Part shown: in pieces, positions 10,600 to 22,850 of the stretch
Layout: every line of letters begins with the position of its first letter
How positions within the stretch are numbered: the stretch's first letter is position 1
Origin: Ascaphus truei
Taxonomy: Eukaryota > Chordata > Amphibia > Anura > Ascaphidae
Length of the DNA stretch: 64,000 nt
Direction: 5' to 3'
Assembly (NCBI GenBank): GCA_036426205.1
Contig: CM071569.1
Coordinates: 4,127,644-4,191,643 of the forward strand
Notes under the pieces: generated by a model
The model's input: the letters and a program-made list of their open reading frames with translations, nothing else
Databases searched by the model: none
What the model was told of the DNA's origin: nothing
Translations under genes and position numbers: made by a program

Positions 10600-11706
10600 C
10601 CAGTGTTTATAGAACACCTCCTCCTCTCCCCAATCTCTCTCCAATCTCTCTCCTACCTCCTCCCCATTCTCTTTATCGTCTCTCCTCCACATTCACAATC
10701 ACAATATGCTAATCAGATATTCAAATGACTCCTATTAGTATATTTCCCAGGTATCTATGGGATGCAAGTCTCTCTCTCACTCTCTCCTCTTCCCCCCCCC
10801 CCCCATTCTCTCTCAACCCCCCTCTTCCCCCAATGTCTCTACCCTCCTCATCTTCCACCCATTCTCTCTCCAACTCCTCGCCCCATTTTCTCTCCTCCCT
10901 CCTTCCCCCATTCTCTCTCCCTCTTCTCCCCCCTTCCGTCTCTCGCACCTCCTCCCCCATTCTCTCTCCCCCACCATTCTCTCTCACCTTCCCTCCTCTT
11001 CCCTTCAATTCTGTCAACCCCATTCCTCATCCTACTATTCTCTCTCACCCCATGCTCCCCCCACCATTCTCTCTCACCCTCCCGTCCCTCCACAATTCTC
11101 CCTCACCCCCTCTTATCCCCTCATTCTTTCTGAATTCCACCCAGTATGTTGTTTAGTTTAGTGATGAGTATTCTTATATTTATTTTTCAAGCTACCTGCA
11201 TTCCAAACTGAATGGTGTTTGAAGGAGCAACAAGGTATTTTTATACAAGAGGCATGTTCTTTGGTTACAGAACCCCCCTCGTCCCCCATTATCTTAGCCC
11301 CATAATCCCCCCATTCTCTCTCACCTCCCTCCTCCCCCCATTCTCTTTTCTCCTCCCCATTATATCTCTCCTCCCTTCCTGTCCCCATTCTCTCCCCCTT
11401 ACCCATGCTCTATCTCCTCCCCATTCCTTCTCTCCCCTCCCATTTCCATCTTTCCCCCTTCCTCCGCTTATTTTCTCTTTCTCCCTCTTCCCCCCATTCT
11501 CGCTCCCCCCTCTTCCTCCAATTCTCTGTCTCCCTCCTACCCTCCCCCCATTCTCTCTCCCTCCCATTCTCTCTCCCCCCTCATTTTCACTCTCCCCCTC
11601 ATACCTCATTCTTTCTGAATTCCACCCAGTATTTAGTTTAGTTTAGTGATTACTCTTACATTTATTTTTCAGGCTACCTGCATCACAAACTGAATGGTAT
11701 TTGAAT
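10600..11706. repeat. Pyrimidine-rich satellite with duplicated end module
   Basis: Two blocks of C/T-only sequence (about 10600-11122 and 11270-11606) consist of variable repeats of CCCCATTCTCTCTC. Each is followed by the same ~100-bp module (11123-11222 and 11607-11706), from 'ttctttctgaattccaccc' to 'aaactgaatggt', at about 90% identity. The arrangement is a ~485-bp tandem duplication. Proline/serine/leucine-rich open frames across it are composition artefacts. Confidence 0.85.
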
Positions 11707-11770
11707 TTAATTTTTAACTTAACGTAATTACCAAATCAATAATGTAAACCTTCTTGCCCGGCTCCTAAGC

Positions 11771-12170
11771 AGTAGAGATGGACGAATTTCTGGGGCAAAT
11801 CTGGATCCTCTGCGACTCGGCCGGTTCTTTTGGTCCGCAAATTTCAGCGGATCAATCTCATAAGGGCGATTCACATTATTGCCAATACACTCCGCGGACT
11901 CCACAATCCGTTGATGGATTTGTGGAATCCAATCCGCGGATTCAGCCATCCATTGGCAGGTTCTTAGGAATCCGCGAACGAGTTGCTGACTCTACGGATT
12001 GGATTTTACAAATCCGTCAATGGGTTGTATCCAATGTTGTTTTTTTTTTATGAATCCGCACGGATTAAAACCAACTAAATACGATTTTACACTGAGAAAC
12101 GGATTTGGGGTGGGGGTGGAATATGAAAAATTCCAGGAAACAGATTTCGGCGGATTTGCCCATCCCTACT
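11771..12170. mobile_element. CGGATT-rich MITE, copy A
   Basis: The ends AGTAGAGATGG and CCATCCCTACT form an 11-bp inverted repeat with one mismatch. The interior has many 'aatccgcgg' and 'cggattt' motifs in both orientations. A second copy lies at 16516-16974 and a diverged part at about 53415-53560. The superfamily is not determined because no clear target duplication is seen. Confidence 0.65.
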
Positions 12171-12185
12171 AAGGAGATTAGATCA

Positions 12186-12345
12186 AGGGTGTATTTACTA
12201 GGCTTTGCTCAGTATCTCGCATACCTTTCAGGGTGCTGGATTCATGCAGGCTATGTGTAGATGAAGCAATGATGGAAAATGTAGGGGCGCCAGGAACTTT
12301 TATAGTTCAAACAGCAATCTTTATGATAACATCGGGTGGCTGGTC
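12186..12345 (+). repeat. Unclassified repeat shared with 22722-22850
   Basis: Shared blocks in order are 'ggctt..ctcagt', 'cataccttt/gtcagggtgctgga', 'gatggaa' and 'acttttata'. Class unknown; an LTR fragment is possible. Confidence 0.45.
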
Positions 12346-13264
12346 TCTACCTCTGTTACACATTTATATATATATATATTTTACGTCTACCTTGCTGGTC
12401 CTGAAGAGCATCTTCCCTAGTTACTCTCATCGTATCCATAAAGAGGAACTGTAACTTGTTTCTAGGTAGTGTAATAGATCTGTCGCTCCACTTGCTAGCG
12501 CCCCTACTGACTCATTGCAGTCAGGCCCCTGTTGGGCTCCAACTCACATTCATCCCTCTGGGGATACTTATTCCAGCTCCATGCTCTGACTGACAATTCA
12601 GAGCATGGTGGGTCTAAGTTAAGTGCAGACCGGCAGCGTGGGCCAATCCTATTATAGCCTCGGTTTCCTATCGACAGGACCTCTATGGCACATAGACATT
12701 TTCGTACATATGTGCACACTGTTTTTAGGGGGTCGTCTTTCATGGGCGCTATATTAGATAAAATAATATCCAGGGACAATTAATTATAACTTTTACATGT
12801 AAAGTTATATACATATCCACAGTGAGGCTCCTCCACTTCTGACTCCCAGGAACCTTACTTCCAGAACCATCTCCCAAGTATATATCCTCCTATCAATAAG
12901 TAAAAAGTGAAAGTAACTTGGATTCTGCCAAATCACCCAGTACCGGGTGAGGGGACAGGGCCTTACTCAATAAGAGCTCACACATTTGACCCTGTAAGGC
13001 TGTTAACCCCTTACACTAACTAGCAGTTCCCAAAGGAGGGCTACATTAATTTGGATCCGGTGTGATCCTTGGTAGTGGCCAGAAATGTGTTGCTTCACTT
13101 AATCTACGTCCCTATAAATAACATGTAAAACTGCTTTTTTTTAAATACCTTTTGTTTAACCAAAACATTTTACATTTCAAAGTATTTTAGACTACAAATG
13201 TTTTATAGATCTCTATCTGAACACGTTACTGTTAGAGTCTTGATATACTATATTATTATTTTCG
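12346..13264. other. No gene recognised
   Basis: This holds a short (TA)n at about 12364-12380 and otherwise unassigned sequence. The 91-codon minus-strand frame at 12504-12779 resembles no family. Confidence 0.4.
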
Positions 13265-13415
13265 GTGTCGGCTCCTTGTGACCTTGGGCAAGTCTCCCTG
13301 TGCCTCAGTCACCAAAAACATAGATTGTAAGCTCTACGGGGCAGCGGGGAAAAATGTCTCTGTAAAGCGCTACGTAAAATTAGCAGCACTATACAAGAAC
13401 AAATTATTATTATTA
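13265..13415 (+). mobile_element. L2/MIR-like 3' tail fragment
   Basis: The order 'ctccctgtgcctcagtcacc', 'tagattgtaagctct', 'gtaaagcgctacgtaaaatt' and a (TTA)n-like tail is the familiar 3' end of an L2-related LINE or its SINE. Related tails occur at 58094 (plus) and 46035 (minus). Confidence 0.6.
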
Positions 13416-14729
13416 CTTTGTACACAGCAGCAAAGAAGCAGATTATTCCTGTTGGTTCTGTGACATAATCTAGAACAAGAGGCTAACAGAATGCTGACTG
13501 ACAATTTCACTGCAACAATTTATTCCAAAAGGTGATCATTAATGACCACCAATCCTTCCCCTACAATTATTGTTATTTTGTTATAATTGCTATTCTTAAT
13601 CCTTCAGAAATTAATTGCTACTTGTCGTACTGGTGGAATACATTACGATATACATTCTGCACAAAACTAGTCATAATGAATTCCTGAATCACATCATATT
13701 TTTTGGTACCTGATGTAACTTGATTATCTTGCCAGATATTTAAGCAGGAATCAACCACTTCATAAAGTTCATAAACCACAACATAATCTTTCTTGTTACA
13801 AGAGGATTTGGGAATTGAAAGGTAACTCATTAAGGGTCATCGACTTACATTATTTATACAAAGGTTTAAAGTCATACCACAGGTAACTGAATATTCTTTA
13901 TTCAAAGTTCCCTTTTCTGTAGGAAGAGTCTGCACCGCAGCACATTTCAGGCTCAGTTGTAATTAACCAGTTTAAAGGAGCAGTTTTTTTAAGCCATCCA
14001 ACTACTAATCTACAGTATGTCAGGCTCGCCCTCCAGCCGAGTAAAACACTGACAGAGAAGCTCGGGAAAAGACGGTTTCATTGAAAGTCAATTGGAAGCT
14101 CCGTGCTGCCTGGAGTGGTGGAGCAAGTGAGAATAACCAGAGTTTGCCATGTGAACACTACCACAAGATTTGGGCTTTTATACATACAACAAATATATAT
14201 ATATACCGTATATATGTGTGTAACCCCTCCACTTTTAGCCCTGAGACCGATAGCTATTGCTAAGGTGGGGGCCTGAGTCCCTGAATATACTTAACTTACG
14301 GTCAGACGATGGTAAATAAGAACACAGTACAGTGTTTTAGTGGTACAATGGCTTTATGTACGCCATGGGTTATCCTCAGTACCCGGCGATCCTCAATAAA
14401 GGAGCCCTACACATAACATGCACAGTCAAAAAAAACTTACATTCAACAGTAACGATGTGCAGGTGTACATCAGTGTCAGTAGTGGAAGAGCCATCCAATT
14501 CTGGGTATGTTGGCTTTGTGATGGTGCCGGCACAACGTGGGAGCTCGATGTGTACTAACGTGTTGCAGACCAGTACTTTGCAAAGGGTACTTCGATACTG
14601 CTGTACTTTGTAGCCGTTGAGGGTCTCCTCCAACGGTGCTCAAACTCCCGGTCACGTCCTGACTTAGATCCACTGATCCTCTTATCACTTGCACTCGTGA
14701 TCACTCGGCAACTCTCGACTGAGTCTGAT
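13416..14729. other. No assigned gene; one unassigned 70-codon frame
   Basis: A minus-strand frame at 13618-13830 reads like ordinary protein composition (MSYLSIPKSSCNKKDYVVVY at its start) and stops at HQYDK. It has no recognised domain, no clear splice sites and no neighbour that supports it. 'tgtaacccctccactttt' at 14219 could be an LTR edge. Nothing else is seen. Confidence 0.3.
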
Positions 14730-15135
14730 AGCATTCAGGCTCTTTCCGATCTGAACTCTATTATTGCCGCCCACTCTTTAAAGTAGGGGTCTCAAGCTCA
14801 GCTCAAGCTCAATCCTCAAGGGCCACCAACAGGCCAGCTTTTATAAATATACCTGATTCAGCACCGGTAGCTCAATCAGTGGCTCAGTCCAAGACTGAGC
14901 CACCTGTGCTGAAGCTGGAATATCCATAAAACCTGGCCTGTTGGTGGCCTTTGAGGACGGAGTTTGAGACCCTTGCTTTAAAGACTCCTCTCCCTCTTAG
15001 TCCCACCCCTGCCACAGCCTTTGTTATTGACTGCTATCATGTCCGTTAACAGTTACATGTCCATATCACACTGGAGAGGAACCTGCCAGGGGCAGTGTGA
15101 GTGCGTTGATTGCATCACACAGGGGTTGCATATAC
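14730..15135 (+). repeat. Unclassified repeat split by a hAT MITE
   Basis: This is the second copy of the 4316-4552 repeat. It is interrupted at 14784-14975 by a MITE that duplicated CTTTAAAG, so the MITE is younger than the host repeat. Confidence 0.6.
14784..14975. mobile_element. Palindromic hAT-type MITE, copy 4
   Basis: A perfect 8-bp target duplication CTTTAAAG flanks it (14776-14783 and 14976-14983). The ends are TAGGGGTCTC and GAGACCCTTG. The inverted halves meet near 'cagtccaagactgagcc'. This copy gives strong support for the hAT assignment of the family. Confidence 0.85.
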
Positions 15136-15344
15136 AGAATATTTAAAAATTGCTTCGAAGAAAAATACAAAGGTTTCTGCTTCAAATAACATCACATGGA
15201 GTTTATTCTTAAGACAGGTATTTTTTTGCGGGGGGTGGGGGTGCAACTTTAAACAATGAGCTATGCTCTAAAAAAAGAAAAATGAAAATGAGTTGGTCTC
15301 ATTGACTTATATAACTCCAAATAACTCCACCTTCTGTACGCACC

Positions 15345-15830
15345 ATGTGTGAGATACCTGGGAATGTATTTATTTGGAGTAGACATGTGTGTGAGAAATC
15401 AGAACCTACCAGAAACATACAGTACATTCTAAAGCACATTAAAAATACCACTTGCATGTCTCAGGCAGGTCGGCAATCTTGTCTTTCCTCATTATCTCTT
15501 ATGTTCAATGCTAACCAAATACAAAACCCTTAAGATTTTTAGAACCAAAACTCTAAAATGATATATAACCACAACCAAAACGCCAGACTAAGTGTGCTTC
15601 TCTAGGTGTTTCTTGGCATTTCTTTTTGAATTATTGTAAGGTTTTTAGGTATTTTATTGTAATTTTCTTTATTATTTTTATGGTTTTACACTTATTTTAA
15701 GCATACCCTTCTCCAAAAGAGCTGCTTCGGGGTCTGGATGTGAGTAACGCCCAGACATAAATGACTCATGCTCTGCACTATTACTGGTGTTTTGGTTTTG
15801 CTGGAACTCAATTGTTTTTTTTGTTTTTTT
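15345..15830 (+). repeat. Unclassified repeat, pair with 18745-19165
   Basis: Both copies share 'gaaatcagaaccyaccaga', an 'aaccaaaac' rich block, 'taggtgttt' and an AT-rich end reading 'acttattttaagcat'. Identity is roughly 70-75% by eye. A similar GGTTTTGG-rich piece lies near 26940-27000. Class unknown. Confidence 0.5.
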
Positions 15831-16149
15831 TAAATGATGGAAAAAGACCAAAGCAATATTTGTAGGCTACATGGTTCATCTCTTATTAATCAGGAAGAGT
15901 ACAATACAGATGTAGCAATGCACGGTGCTGCTGCTGCGTGTCCATGGTGTTCGCGGCGCCAAAGTATTAACACTGCAGGGGATCCCATTAAGAAGCATGG
16001 CCCCCCCGCAGCACGACCACTGCAAGCTCTGTCTCTGGTGCTGCGGACTTTGCTTCTTCGACTGAGGCGATGGAGACAGTGAGTTTTGCTACATCTGTAT
16101 GTGTCTACAGAATCTCAGGGCTCTAACTCTAACCACTTGGATATTACCT

Positions 16150-16500
16150 GTGGGTAACTAAGGCTCTGTTCTGGGGCCCTTACTTTTTTCTGTCTTTATA
16201 AACGACCTGCCCGCAGTTTTTAACTACACATGTATGCTGAGGCTACGGTACTATTATATTTGCACGCAGCTCCAGGATCTCTGACCTTGAAAATGTACTG
16301 CAATCTGATCAAAGGTCAAAAGCTGGATCACTCAAAACTAATTATTTTCAAACACAGGCAAGCCAATAACTATTGTACCTGTGACTAAGTTTAATTTCTA
16401 AAGCTTCCCAGGACAGAGCTCCTGATCAGAACCAGCTCCAACACTAATCTTGCTTCAGTTACTAGCTTTATTTCTGTATGTGACTACACTCCCATCTAAC
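16150..16500 (+). pseudogene. Decayed LINE reverse transcriptase fragment
   Basis: Frame reading from about 16157 gives [20 protein letters not shown] after an in-frame stop where a glutamine is expected, a clear match to the palm of L2/CR1-group reverse transcriptases. A few bases later the catalytic YADD position reads YAEA, in a shifted frame, so the metal-binding aspartates are lost. Downstream 'gaccttgaaaatgtactgcaatctgat' fits the next helix. This is an old, inactive relic. Confidence 0.7.
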
Positions 16501-16515
16501 ATGTGATTTGCATAT

Positions 16516-16974
16516 TGACGAAAGACGGGCACATTTTGGGGGCGGATTTGGACCCGCAGCGGATCGGCCGGTTCCTTTGGTATGCGGATTTCAGCGGATC
16601 AATCTCAAAATGGGCGATTTCGCTTTTTGTAGATTTTTTATTATTATTGCCAATATGCTCTCTGTTGACGGAAAAAACAAAACAATCTGTTGACGGACTT
16701 TAAGAATCCGCCAAGGAGTTGCTGAATCCGCGGATTGGATTCTACAAATTCGTCAGCGAGTTGGCGTTTTTTTAATGAATCCGCACAGATTTAAATTTAG
16801 CATAAGTAGAACTTGATGGACGAACGTCTTTTTTCAACCTCATCTACTATGTATGTAACTATGTAAGATTCAAACCAACCAAATCTGTTGCGGATTTTAC
16901 GCCGCGAAACGGATTTTAAGGGGAAAATGCGAGAAAATCCGGGAAACGGGTTTGGGCGCATTCACCCATCTCTA
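16516..16974. mobile_element. CGGATT-rich MITE, copy B
   Basis: Same order of motifs as copy A at 11771: 'cggatcggccggttcctttgg', 'atttcagcggatcaatctca', 'gaatccgcggattgg', ending 'ttcacccatctctaa'. A CR1 tail has inserted inside it at 16796. Confidence 0.6.
16796..16866 (+). mobile_element. Very short CR1 3' tail insertion
   Basis: Only the last ~70 bp of the CR1 3' UTR are present ('aacttgatggac', 'ttttttcaacctcat', 'atgtaactatgtaa'). The flanks gatttaaa (16788-16795) and gattcaaa (16867-16874) look like a target duplication with one mismatch. The interrupted MITE reads continuously across the gap. Confidence 0.75.
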
Positions 16975-17261
16975 ATATTGACAAACTTGCATCCAAAATG
17001 TAGTCCACACTGGATTTGCTTTATAGAGATAATCCTGCCTATGTCCATTGCTCAGAAAGCACATTGCACAGCAGATGCTAATGCCAATTATTGACTATCG
17101 GGATATAGTGCATACTCTATACACTATATAGTTCGTACAGCACCCCAAATTCACCCCGGCAAACTTTACAGTCTTTACAACTCAATATTCCCTTTGTCTT
17201 TTGATGTAACTTAAACACCCACATTGTCGTATGTTCATTGGACAAAGTTGACTATTCGTTG

Positions 17262-17635
17262 AGTGCAGGCTCTACGTACATCTTTCCTGTCTTACCTTCA
17301 AATACATTCTGGACAAGTTACCCAATTATCTGAGCAGGCTTCTCACCCCTACTGTACACAGCACTTATCTCCTTACATCTGCCTCCAGAAACCTGCCTAC
17401 GGTTCCAAAGTTCAAACAAGAATGTGGTCGCTCTTCCTTCTCTTACCGAACACCCTACTTCTGGAACAATTTACCGGTGACTCTCAAAACTGCCTCCAGT
17501 CTAAGATCTGTCTGTTTCCTGCTTTAAACATGATTGTAACTGTAACTTATAAGGATGCTAATTTGATATGTTGTACCCCGGACATACAATACTTGAAAAC
17601 AATGTATTTTGTCCTGGTAATTTTTCTTTCATCAG
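17262..17635 (+). pseudogene. L2-like LINE C-terminus and 3' end
   Basis: Across two frames the sequence matches the end of the L2 polyprotein: SYLQIHSGQVTQ corresponds to the segment read as ASKYFLGKL in the copy at 34.2 kb, and 'tacttctggaacaatttacc' gives YFWNNLP. It ends in a UTR with 'tactt.gaaaac.atgtatttt.tcctggtaa', as in the copy at 4.8 kb. There are several frameshifts, so it is inactive. Confidence 0.6.
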
Positions 17636-17735
17636 TCCCTGACTGAGACACTGATTGAGCAATTGTGCAGAAGTTGAGATATCCTTAAAACCTGATCTGT
17701 TGGGGGGTCTTGAGGACTGAAGATGAGATAATAAG
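17632..17735. mobile_element. Partial palindromic hAT MITE, copy 5
   Basis: Only the right half is present, from 'ccctgactgagacactgattgag' to 'cttgaggactgaag', directly after the L2 tail. The terminal CCCCTG is missing. Confidence 0.55.
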
Positions 17736-18744
17736 GCATTGACTCTGGGAAAATAATGTCTGCTCCTGTTTCAGGTAACATCACATTATTTGCCATGCTT
17801 TAATAGAGCTTAGAGACCCAGCCTGTAGTGATACTTCTAAGAAGTTTTTTTCCAGTTCGGTTACAGATTTTGTGACTCCTACGCTGGAGATTCGTGCCTT
17901 TTATCTACTTTTATCCATGTCTGCCTAATGACCCACTCTAACATAAAATAGCCAGAGAGAGCATGTTTAATGGTAATTATGTTTTATTTGTTAGAAATTT
18001 ATATTTTTTGACAAATTAGCTTTTTAAAACAGAAAAATCTCTTTAAAATATGACTTTGTTGGAATGAGAGACGTGGGAGGTCTCGAAATCTCACGTGCTA
18101 ACCACATGGATGACAAACTATAATAATGACACATCAAGTCATATTACTAGTGTCACTTTTGCCTGAGTCCCATCACGGTCAAAATCGTCAAGCATTTCAT
18201 ATAATGAGCTAAATTGCATCAAGATCTCAAGGTATCACTAGCTGCAAACACCTAGCCACTATTTCTCTGTTTTTAGACACACATTAAGGGCATGGTAGAC
18301 CATTCAAAGATTATTTTCCATGTTTCTTTATTATATACATTTAGTTTTGGGGCAGTTTCTTTAAGTATACAAAGATATACATCATACAGTACATTGCAAC
18401 ATGTTCATTAGATAATGATCTTGGCCTTTTAAACCATCGTTTAATCATTTTACCTCCAGTGGTTCCTGGAATACTGCCTTTCACCATTAGAACAGAGCTA
18501 TTTCTAATATAGTTCTGTATATATAATATATGTAGTGTGAGTGTGTCAGAGAACAGAAATGATGTGAGTCATTGTATAAGATGGAATCACATATGGCAAT
18601 ATACTGTATAGCAACATATTCTAGATATACTGTAGCATTAAACAGCAATGTTTGGCACAATTACTGTAATCGAAAGGTTAATCACGTTCTAGTACAAGGC
18701 ATCTCCCTCGCATAGTACAGATTATTCTACCAGTGAGAGCCAAA
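17736..18744. other. No gene seen
   Basis: AT-rich sequence, no recognisable coding or mobile sequence. Confidence 0.4.
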
Positions 18745-19165
18745 TCCAGGTGTGATGTGTGTGAAATCAGAACCCACCAGAACCTTACATTCAAACAGCA
18801 ATTACAAAACCAAAACCCTTGGGATTTTAAGAACCAAAGCCAGCACCAACGTTATGTAGAACAAAAACCAGAATACCAGCCACGTGCCAATCTGTAGGTG
18901 TTTATGGACGCATCTTCATTATTTATTTAAAGTTATTCAGTTATATTATTTTAGTTTCCTAATAGTTTTTATGATTGTATGCTTATTTTAAGCATTGTTC
19001 ATGCTTTAATACTGTATGCTATTTTAGCATGTTCCTGTTTATTTTGCATTTTTTCCACAATTTGGTTAAAATCCCAGACCATGTGGCACAACCAGAACCA
19101 AAACAGAAACACGAGTGAAAGTGTTCACCCTTATTGTGTAGGTTACAATGTTATTAAGTAGAACC
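18745..19165 (+). repeat. Unclassified repeat, pair with 15345-15830
   Basis: See the partner copy for shared blocks. This copy is flanked by unassigned AT-rich sequence. Confidence 0.5.
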
Positions 19166-20250
19166 TGGAGGTATATGTGGGGGTAATAAGAAGTCACAAT
19201 AATATGAAGTATCTTTCCATTGTGGAAATGTCATTTAACTCCCTGTTACCATGAGATCTTGATTCAGCCCATGTTGTTTGATTTCTAAACTCATAGGATT
19301 CTAATTTCAGTGAACCTGGATTTCTTTGAAAACGAAGATTCAAGGGCCCCTTCACTAAACTGGGACAAGGGCCTATGCAGAATAAAACAACCATTTTCTC
19401 ATGGGTTTACATTCAATTATATCATTCGATTATATCATTAAGCCTTTATCGCATGCCGTTTTTGTGCAATTTTGCATTGTCAATATTACAATTTAATAGA
19501 TTTAAAATATTACAATTTAATAAAGCAGCAGTCCAAGCTGCCATGTTTTAAAAAAATGTCCCGTTTCCCCCCCCCCCCTTTAATATGTGCACCAATACAA
19601 TCCACACAATGATAAGTAATTAGCTAAGTTGCCGATTGATCCGTTCTCCTGTGATCGATCGGCAAAGATTTGGCTCAGGGGTTCACTAAATTTCTGTCAG
19701 TGCGGCAGAAGAGGACAAAATATGCAAAGTTCTTTTGGGAAGATCATGTGACCAGGCAGTCACTAAATACAATTAATGCACTGCTAGAGAGAGGGCGGGG
19801 TTCAAAAAGGTGTGTGCCAGAGCCTGTTTCAGAAGAAGAAGGGGATGTGACTTTGTAAAAGGTTGCAATAGAAAAAAATGCTTGTTACTGTATGATAAAT
19901 TAAAAATATAATTTAGAGTTGTCTTTAAATAAAATGCTACACGTATTTCCCCATAGTACAGAACTGATTTATTAAAAAAAACATACATGGAGGATACTGC
20001 TTGGACTGCAGCTTTAATATATACAGTAAGTGCCTTACAGTACAAAGACTGGAACAAAATCTCATGATGACAGGCAGTTAGATTGGCATTATTAGGGTAA
20101 TCAGGTATTAGCAGAAGGCGCAGATAGCCAAGCTACCCATAAATTATTTTCCAAAGAGTTGGGTGAGAGATGTACTGCTATATCACATTACATGTAACTC
20201 AGACATAAACATTGCAAGACTTCAACATTGTTTAAGCATTCATAACATAT
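19166..20250. other. No gene; poly-C tract
   Basis: A C run lies at about 19567-19578. 'gatccgttctcctgtgatcgatcgg' near 19638 is an imperfect palindrome. No gene is recognised. Confidence 0.4.
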
Positions 20251-20255
20251 GTATG

Positions 20256-20946
20256 TGTAACCAGGTATTCCCTGGGCTACTAATCTGCCCTGCCAAACAC
20301 ATAAGCCCTGGTGCCAGTGCAGGCAGTGTTAGGGTTAAATCCATGCTCCTTGCTGCAGGAGTAAACTACTAACTTGCGCAACAGGGGGGGGGGGGGGCTA
20401 AGGTCTGGATACTGCCCTAAGGGACTCAGATCTAGCACACTCCCCGGGGTACAAAAGGGACTGCAACCTAAATGTAGTTCTGTCTGTGCAGAGTTGGGTG
20501 TGGAGCCAGGGTTCTGCTCACCTTCTTTCCCTCCCTCAGGGGAGTGGGATCAGCTAACCCATATTCCACCAGGGAGTGTGGGAGTCAAAGATCCCTGGGG
20601 GTTGAGCCCAGGGACCAAAGTAAAGAATATGCTATGTATGCTATGAACTGCTGTACATGCTGCAATAAAGAACCGTTACTTGTTTGTATACTCCTGCCTG
20701 AGGCTGCAGTGTCTTCAGGGAGGGAGTGTTTTCCACAGGGGACTGCACCTATTCCTATAGGCCCTGTGGGAATGGAGGCGCTGCAACACCGAGCAACAAG
20801 CTGTAAAGATCCCTAAAAGCCTGTCCTGATTATCCCCAAATAACACCGGCGGATGCTCAGAACCTCCTGTGAGCCATACAGGTAGCGCCCTCACCAGGTA
20901 ACCGCAGGAAATGTCCCTTAGGGTGGGGGAAGATGGGTTACATACA
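20256..20946 (+). mobile_element. Solo LTR of a retrotransposon
   Basis: The 691-bp block starts TGTAACC and ends TTACATACA, so it has the TG...CA termini of an LTR. GTATG flanks it on both sides (20251-20255 and 20947-20951), a 5-bp target duplication left by an integrase. AATAAA at 20664-20669, followed by a GT-rich stretch, fits the polyadenylation signal of the R/U5 region and sets the plus orientation. A poly-G run of about 14 lies near 20385. No internal gag-pol is next to it, so it arose by recombination between two LTRs. Five-base duplication fits Ty3/gypsy or some ERVs; I cannot choose. Confidence 0.7.
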
Positions 20947-20951
20947 GTATG

Positions 20952-22721
20952 TATCGTATAATTTTATTACTTTAGTTTACTAAGGAGTTTCAGTGTGCAA
21001 AAATGGACTAAGCTGCTTGAGTAACTAATGGAAGTGGCAGTGACAGACATTTCAAGGGCTTCTCAAGGTTCTTCTGGGAGGCTGGATTTGTCCCACGACC
21101 TGCAGGTTGAAGAACACTGTCCTGAAACAGGTATCAGACTCATGATGACAGCAACTGTTCTGGATCAGAATTCTCATGGTCACTAACTCTAGCAGAGGCC
21201 TCATCTCCTGTTAGACATGGATTCCAAAAAATTGCAATTTTACACTATGCTGAACCTGTGCAATAAAACCTTTCTACTGTAACTTTCTAAGAACTCCTGT
21301 GAAATTGTGTGTTGCCTCCTCATCCTAATCCTCAGATACAGGCTACCCCTCCTCCCAGCATGTCATGAGACCATTTTGGTGCATCACCCCATAAAAATCC
21401 ATTTTGAAGGTTGATAATCAAGTCATTGATAATCGTTTCAGATGATCATGAGCAATGAACAAGGTTAGCATTGTGAATACTTCTTAGAATGGATCTAAGG
21501 GTTTTGTTTTGTATTTCTTATATTGGAAAATAACCAGTTAATAAACAAGATAGAACTTCACAGAAAATGCCTCATGCTGATCAATACCATTTAAACTGAG
21601 CGTGACAGACATGGTTAAGATGCACTAAAATGTAAGGTGGGGGGAATGACTGATGAAAATGCAGAAAGCAATTCAATTGATTTTTCTCCATAGTTATATT
21701 GTATTACCTTATTGTCATTGATATGAATAATTATGACTATAGACTATCTTATTAACCCTTCAGTGTTGGAAGATATTAAAATGCATAATACATGCATATC
21801 GATAGCACTAAAAGTGATGCGTTTATCACAGCAACAAATCAAGGCGATTTTGCTGTTGTAACAATGCAACAAGAGGCCTGTGATCCTGTGTGAGTATATT
21901 CTAGGTACTTACTACTGTCAGTGTGAGAAATGATTATATTTTGCATTTCAATCTATCATTTTGTCCATTGTCTTTGCATGAAACAATTCTACCAGCTTTA
22001 AATTTGCCATACGCATTTTAGCCAAGGATTTGCACCATGTGCAAATAAATGTAATGTATATAATGTAATATATATATATCATGTGTGATATATCATAAGA
22101 TGGTATCCAAAGAGTGTACCCGAGAATTGTTATTTTACTTATAAGCAGGAATACTATTAACCATCATATTACTTACCCTGACTTCATATTATTGGCTATA
22201 TTGGCAACACCATCCAGTACAGCTTAGCTAACCTACCGTTTTACAGCCTAGTAAACACGGTCTTTACAGCCCAGTAAACATGGCCTCTTACAGCTTATTA
22301 AAGTGGATGGACTGGAAGATGTGTTCCATTTTGGCCCTATATACAGTATCTTGATAAGGATCTACCCCTTAGTATATTATATACAGATCAATAACAGCCA
22401 TTTTGTTGATTTGATGCAGAATGTATCATGTTGGGACTAATGTGAAGATAATAGTCCCTGGTTAGAAAAGGTTAAACTGTTAAATACCTGTGCTGAGTAA
22501 ATTCCTCACAGAACCAAACTGGTTTTCAACTTTCTCAATAATGCCTTCATCTTTACTTTCACAGTAGATTTATTTTAAGATTAACATTTTAATAGCTTTT
22601 CCCAAAACTTGGATTTCTACAGTTTGGCTTGCAAAGAGAGATGACACATTGACAGACTTTACACATGTAACCCTTCCTTCCCATCTCTTAAGGAATTTAT
22701 ATCAGTTGACTACTCTATGTA
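20952..22721. other. No gene seen
   Basis: Mostly AT-rich single-copy-looking sequence with short TATATA runs near 22065. No coding sequence is recognised. Confidence 0.4.
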
Positions 22722-22850
22722 CATGGCTTGTCTCAGTGTCTCATACCTTGTCAGGGTGCTGGATCCACACAGGCTGGGCGTAGTAATGCTGATGGAATAA
22801 TAAGGGGGACAGGTACTTTTATATTACAAACAGGAGCTTTATTAACGGAC
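22722..22850 (+). repeat. Unclassified repeat shared with 12186-12345
   Basis: Partner of the block at 12.2 kb. 'tgtaacccttccttccc' at 22667 just upstream resembles an LTR start, so both may be LTR remnants. Confidence 0.4.

Noticed and set aside
10721..11646. Pro/Ser/Leu-rich and Glu/Gly/Arg-rich open frames on both strands
   Set aside because: Composition of the C/T satellite explains them; all frames are open simultaneously.
13618..13830. 70-residue protein gene on the minus strand
   Set aside because: Plausible composition but no domain, homologue, splice signals or promoter that I can see; listed only as unassigned.
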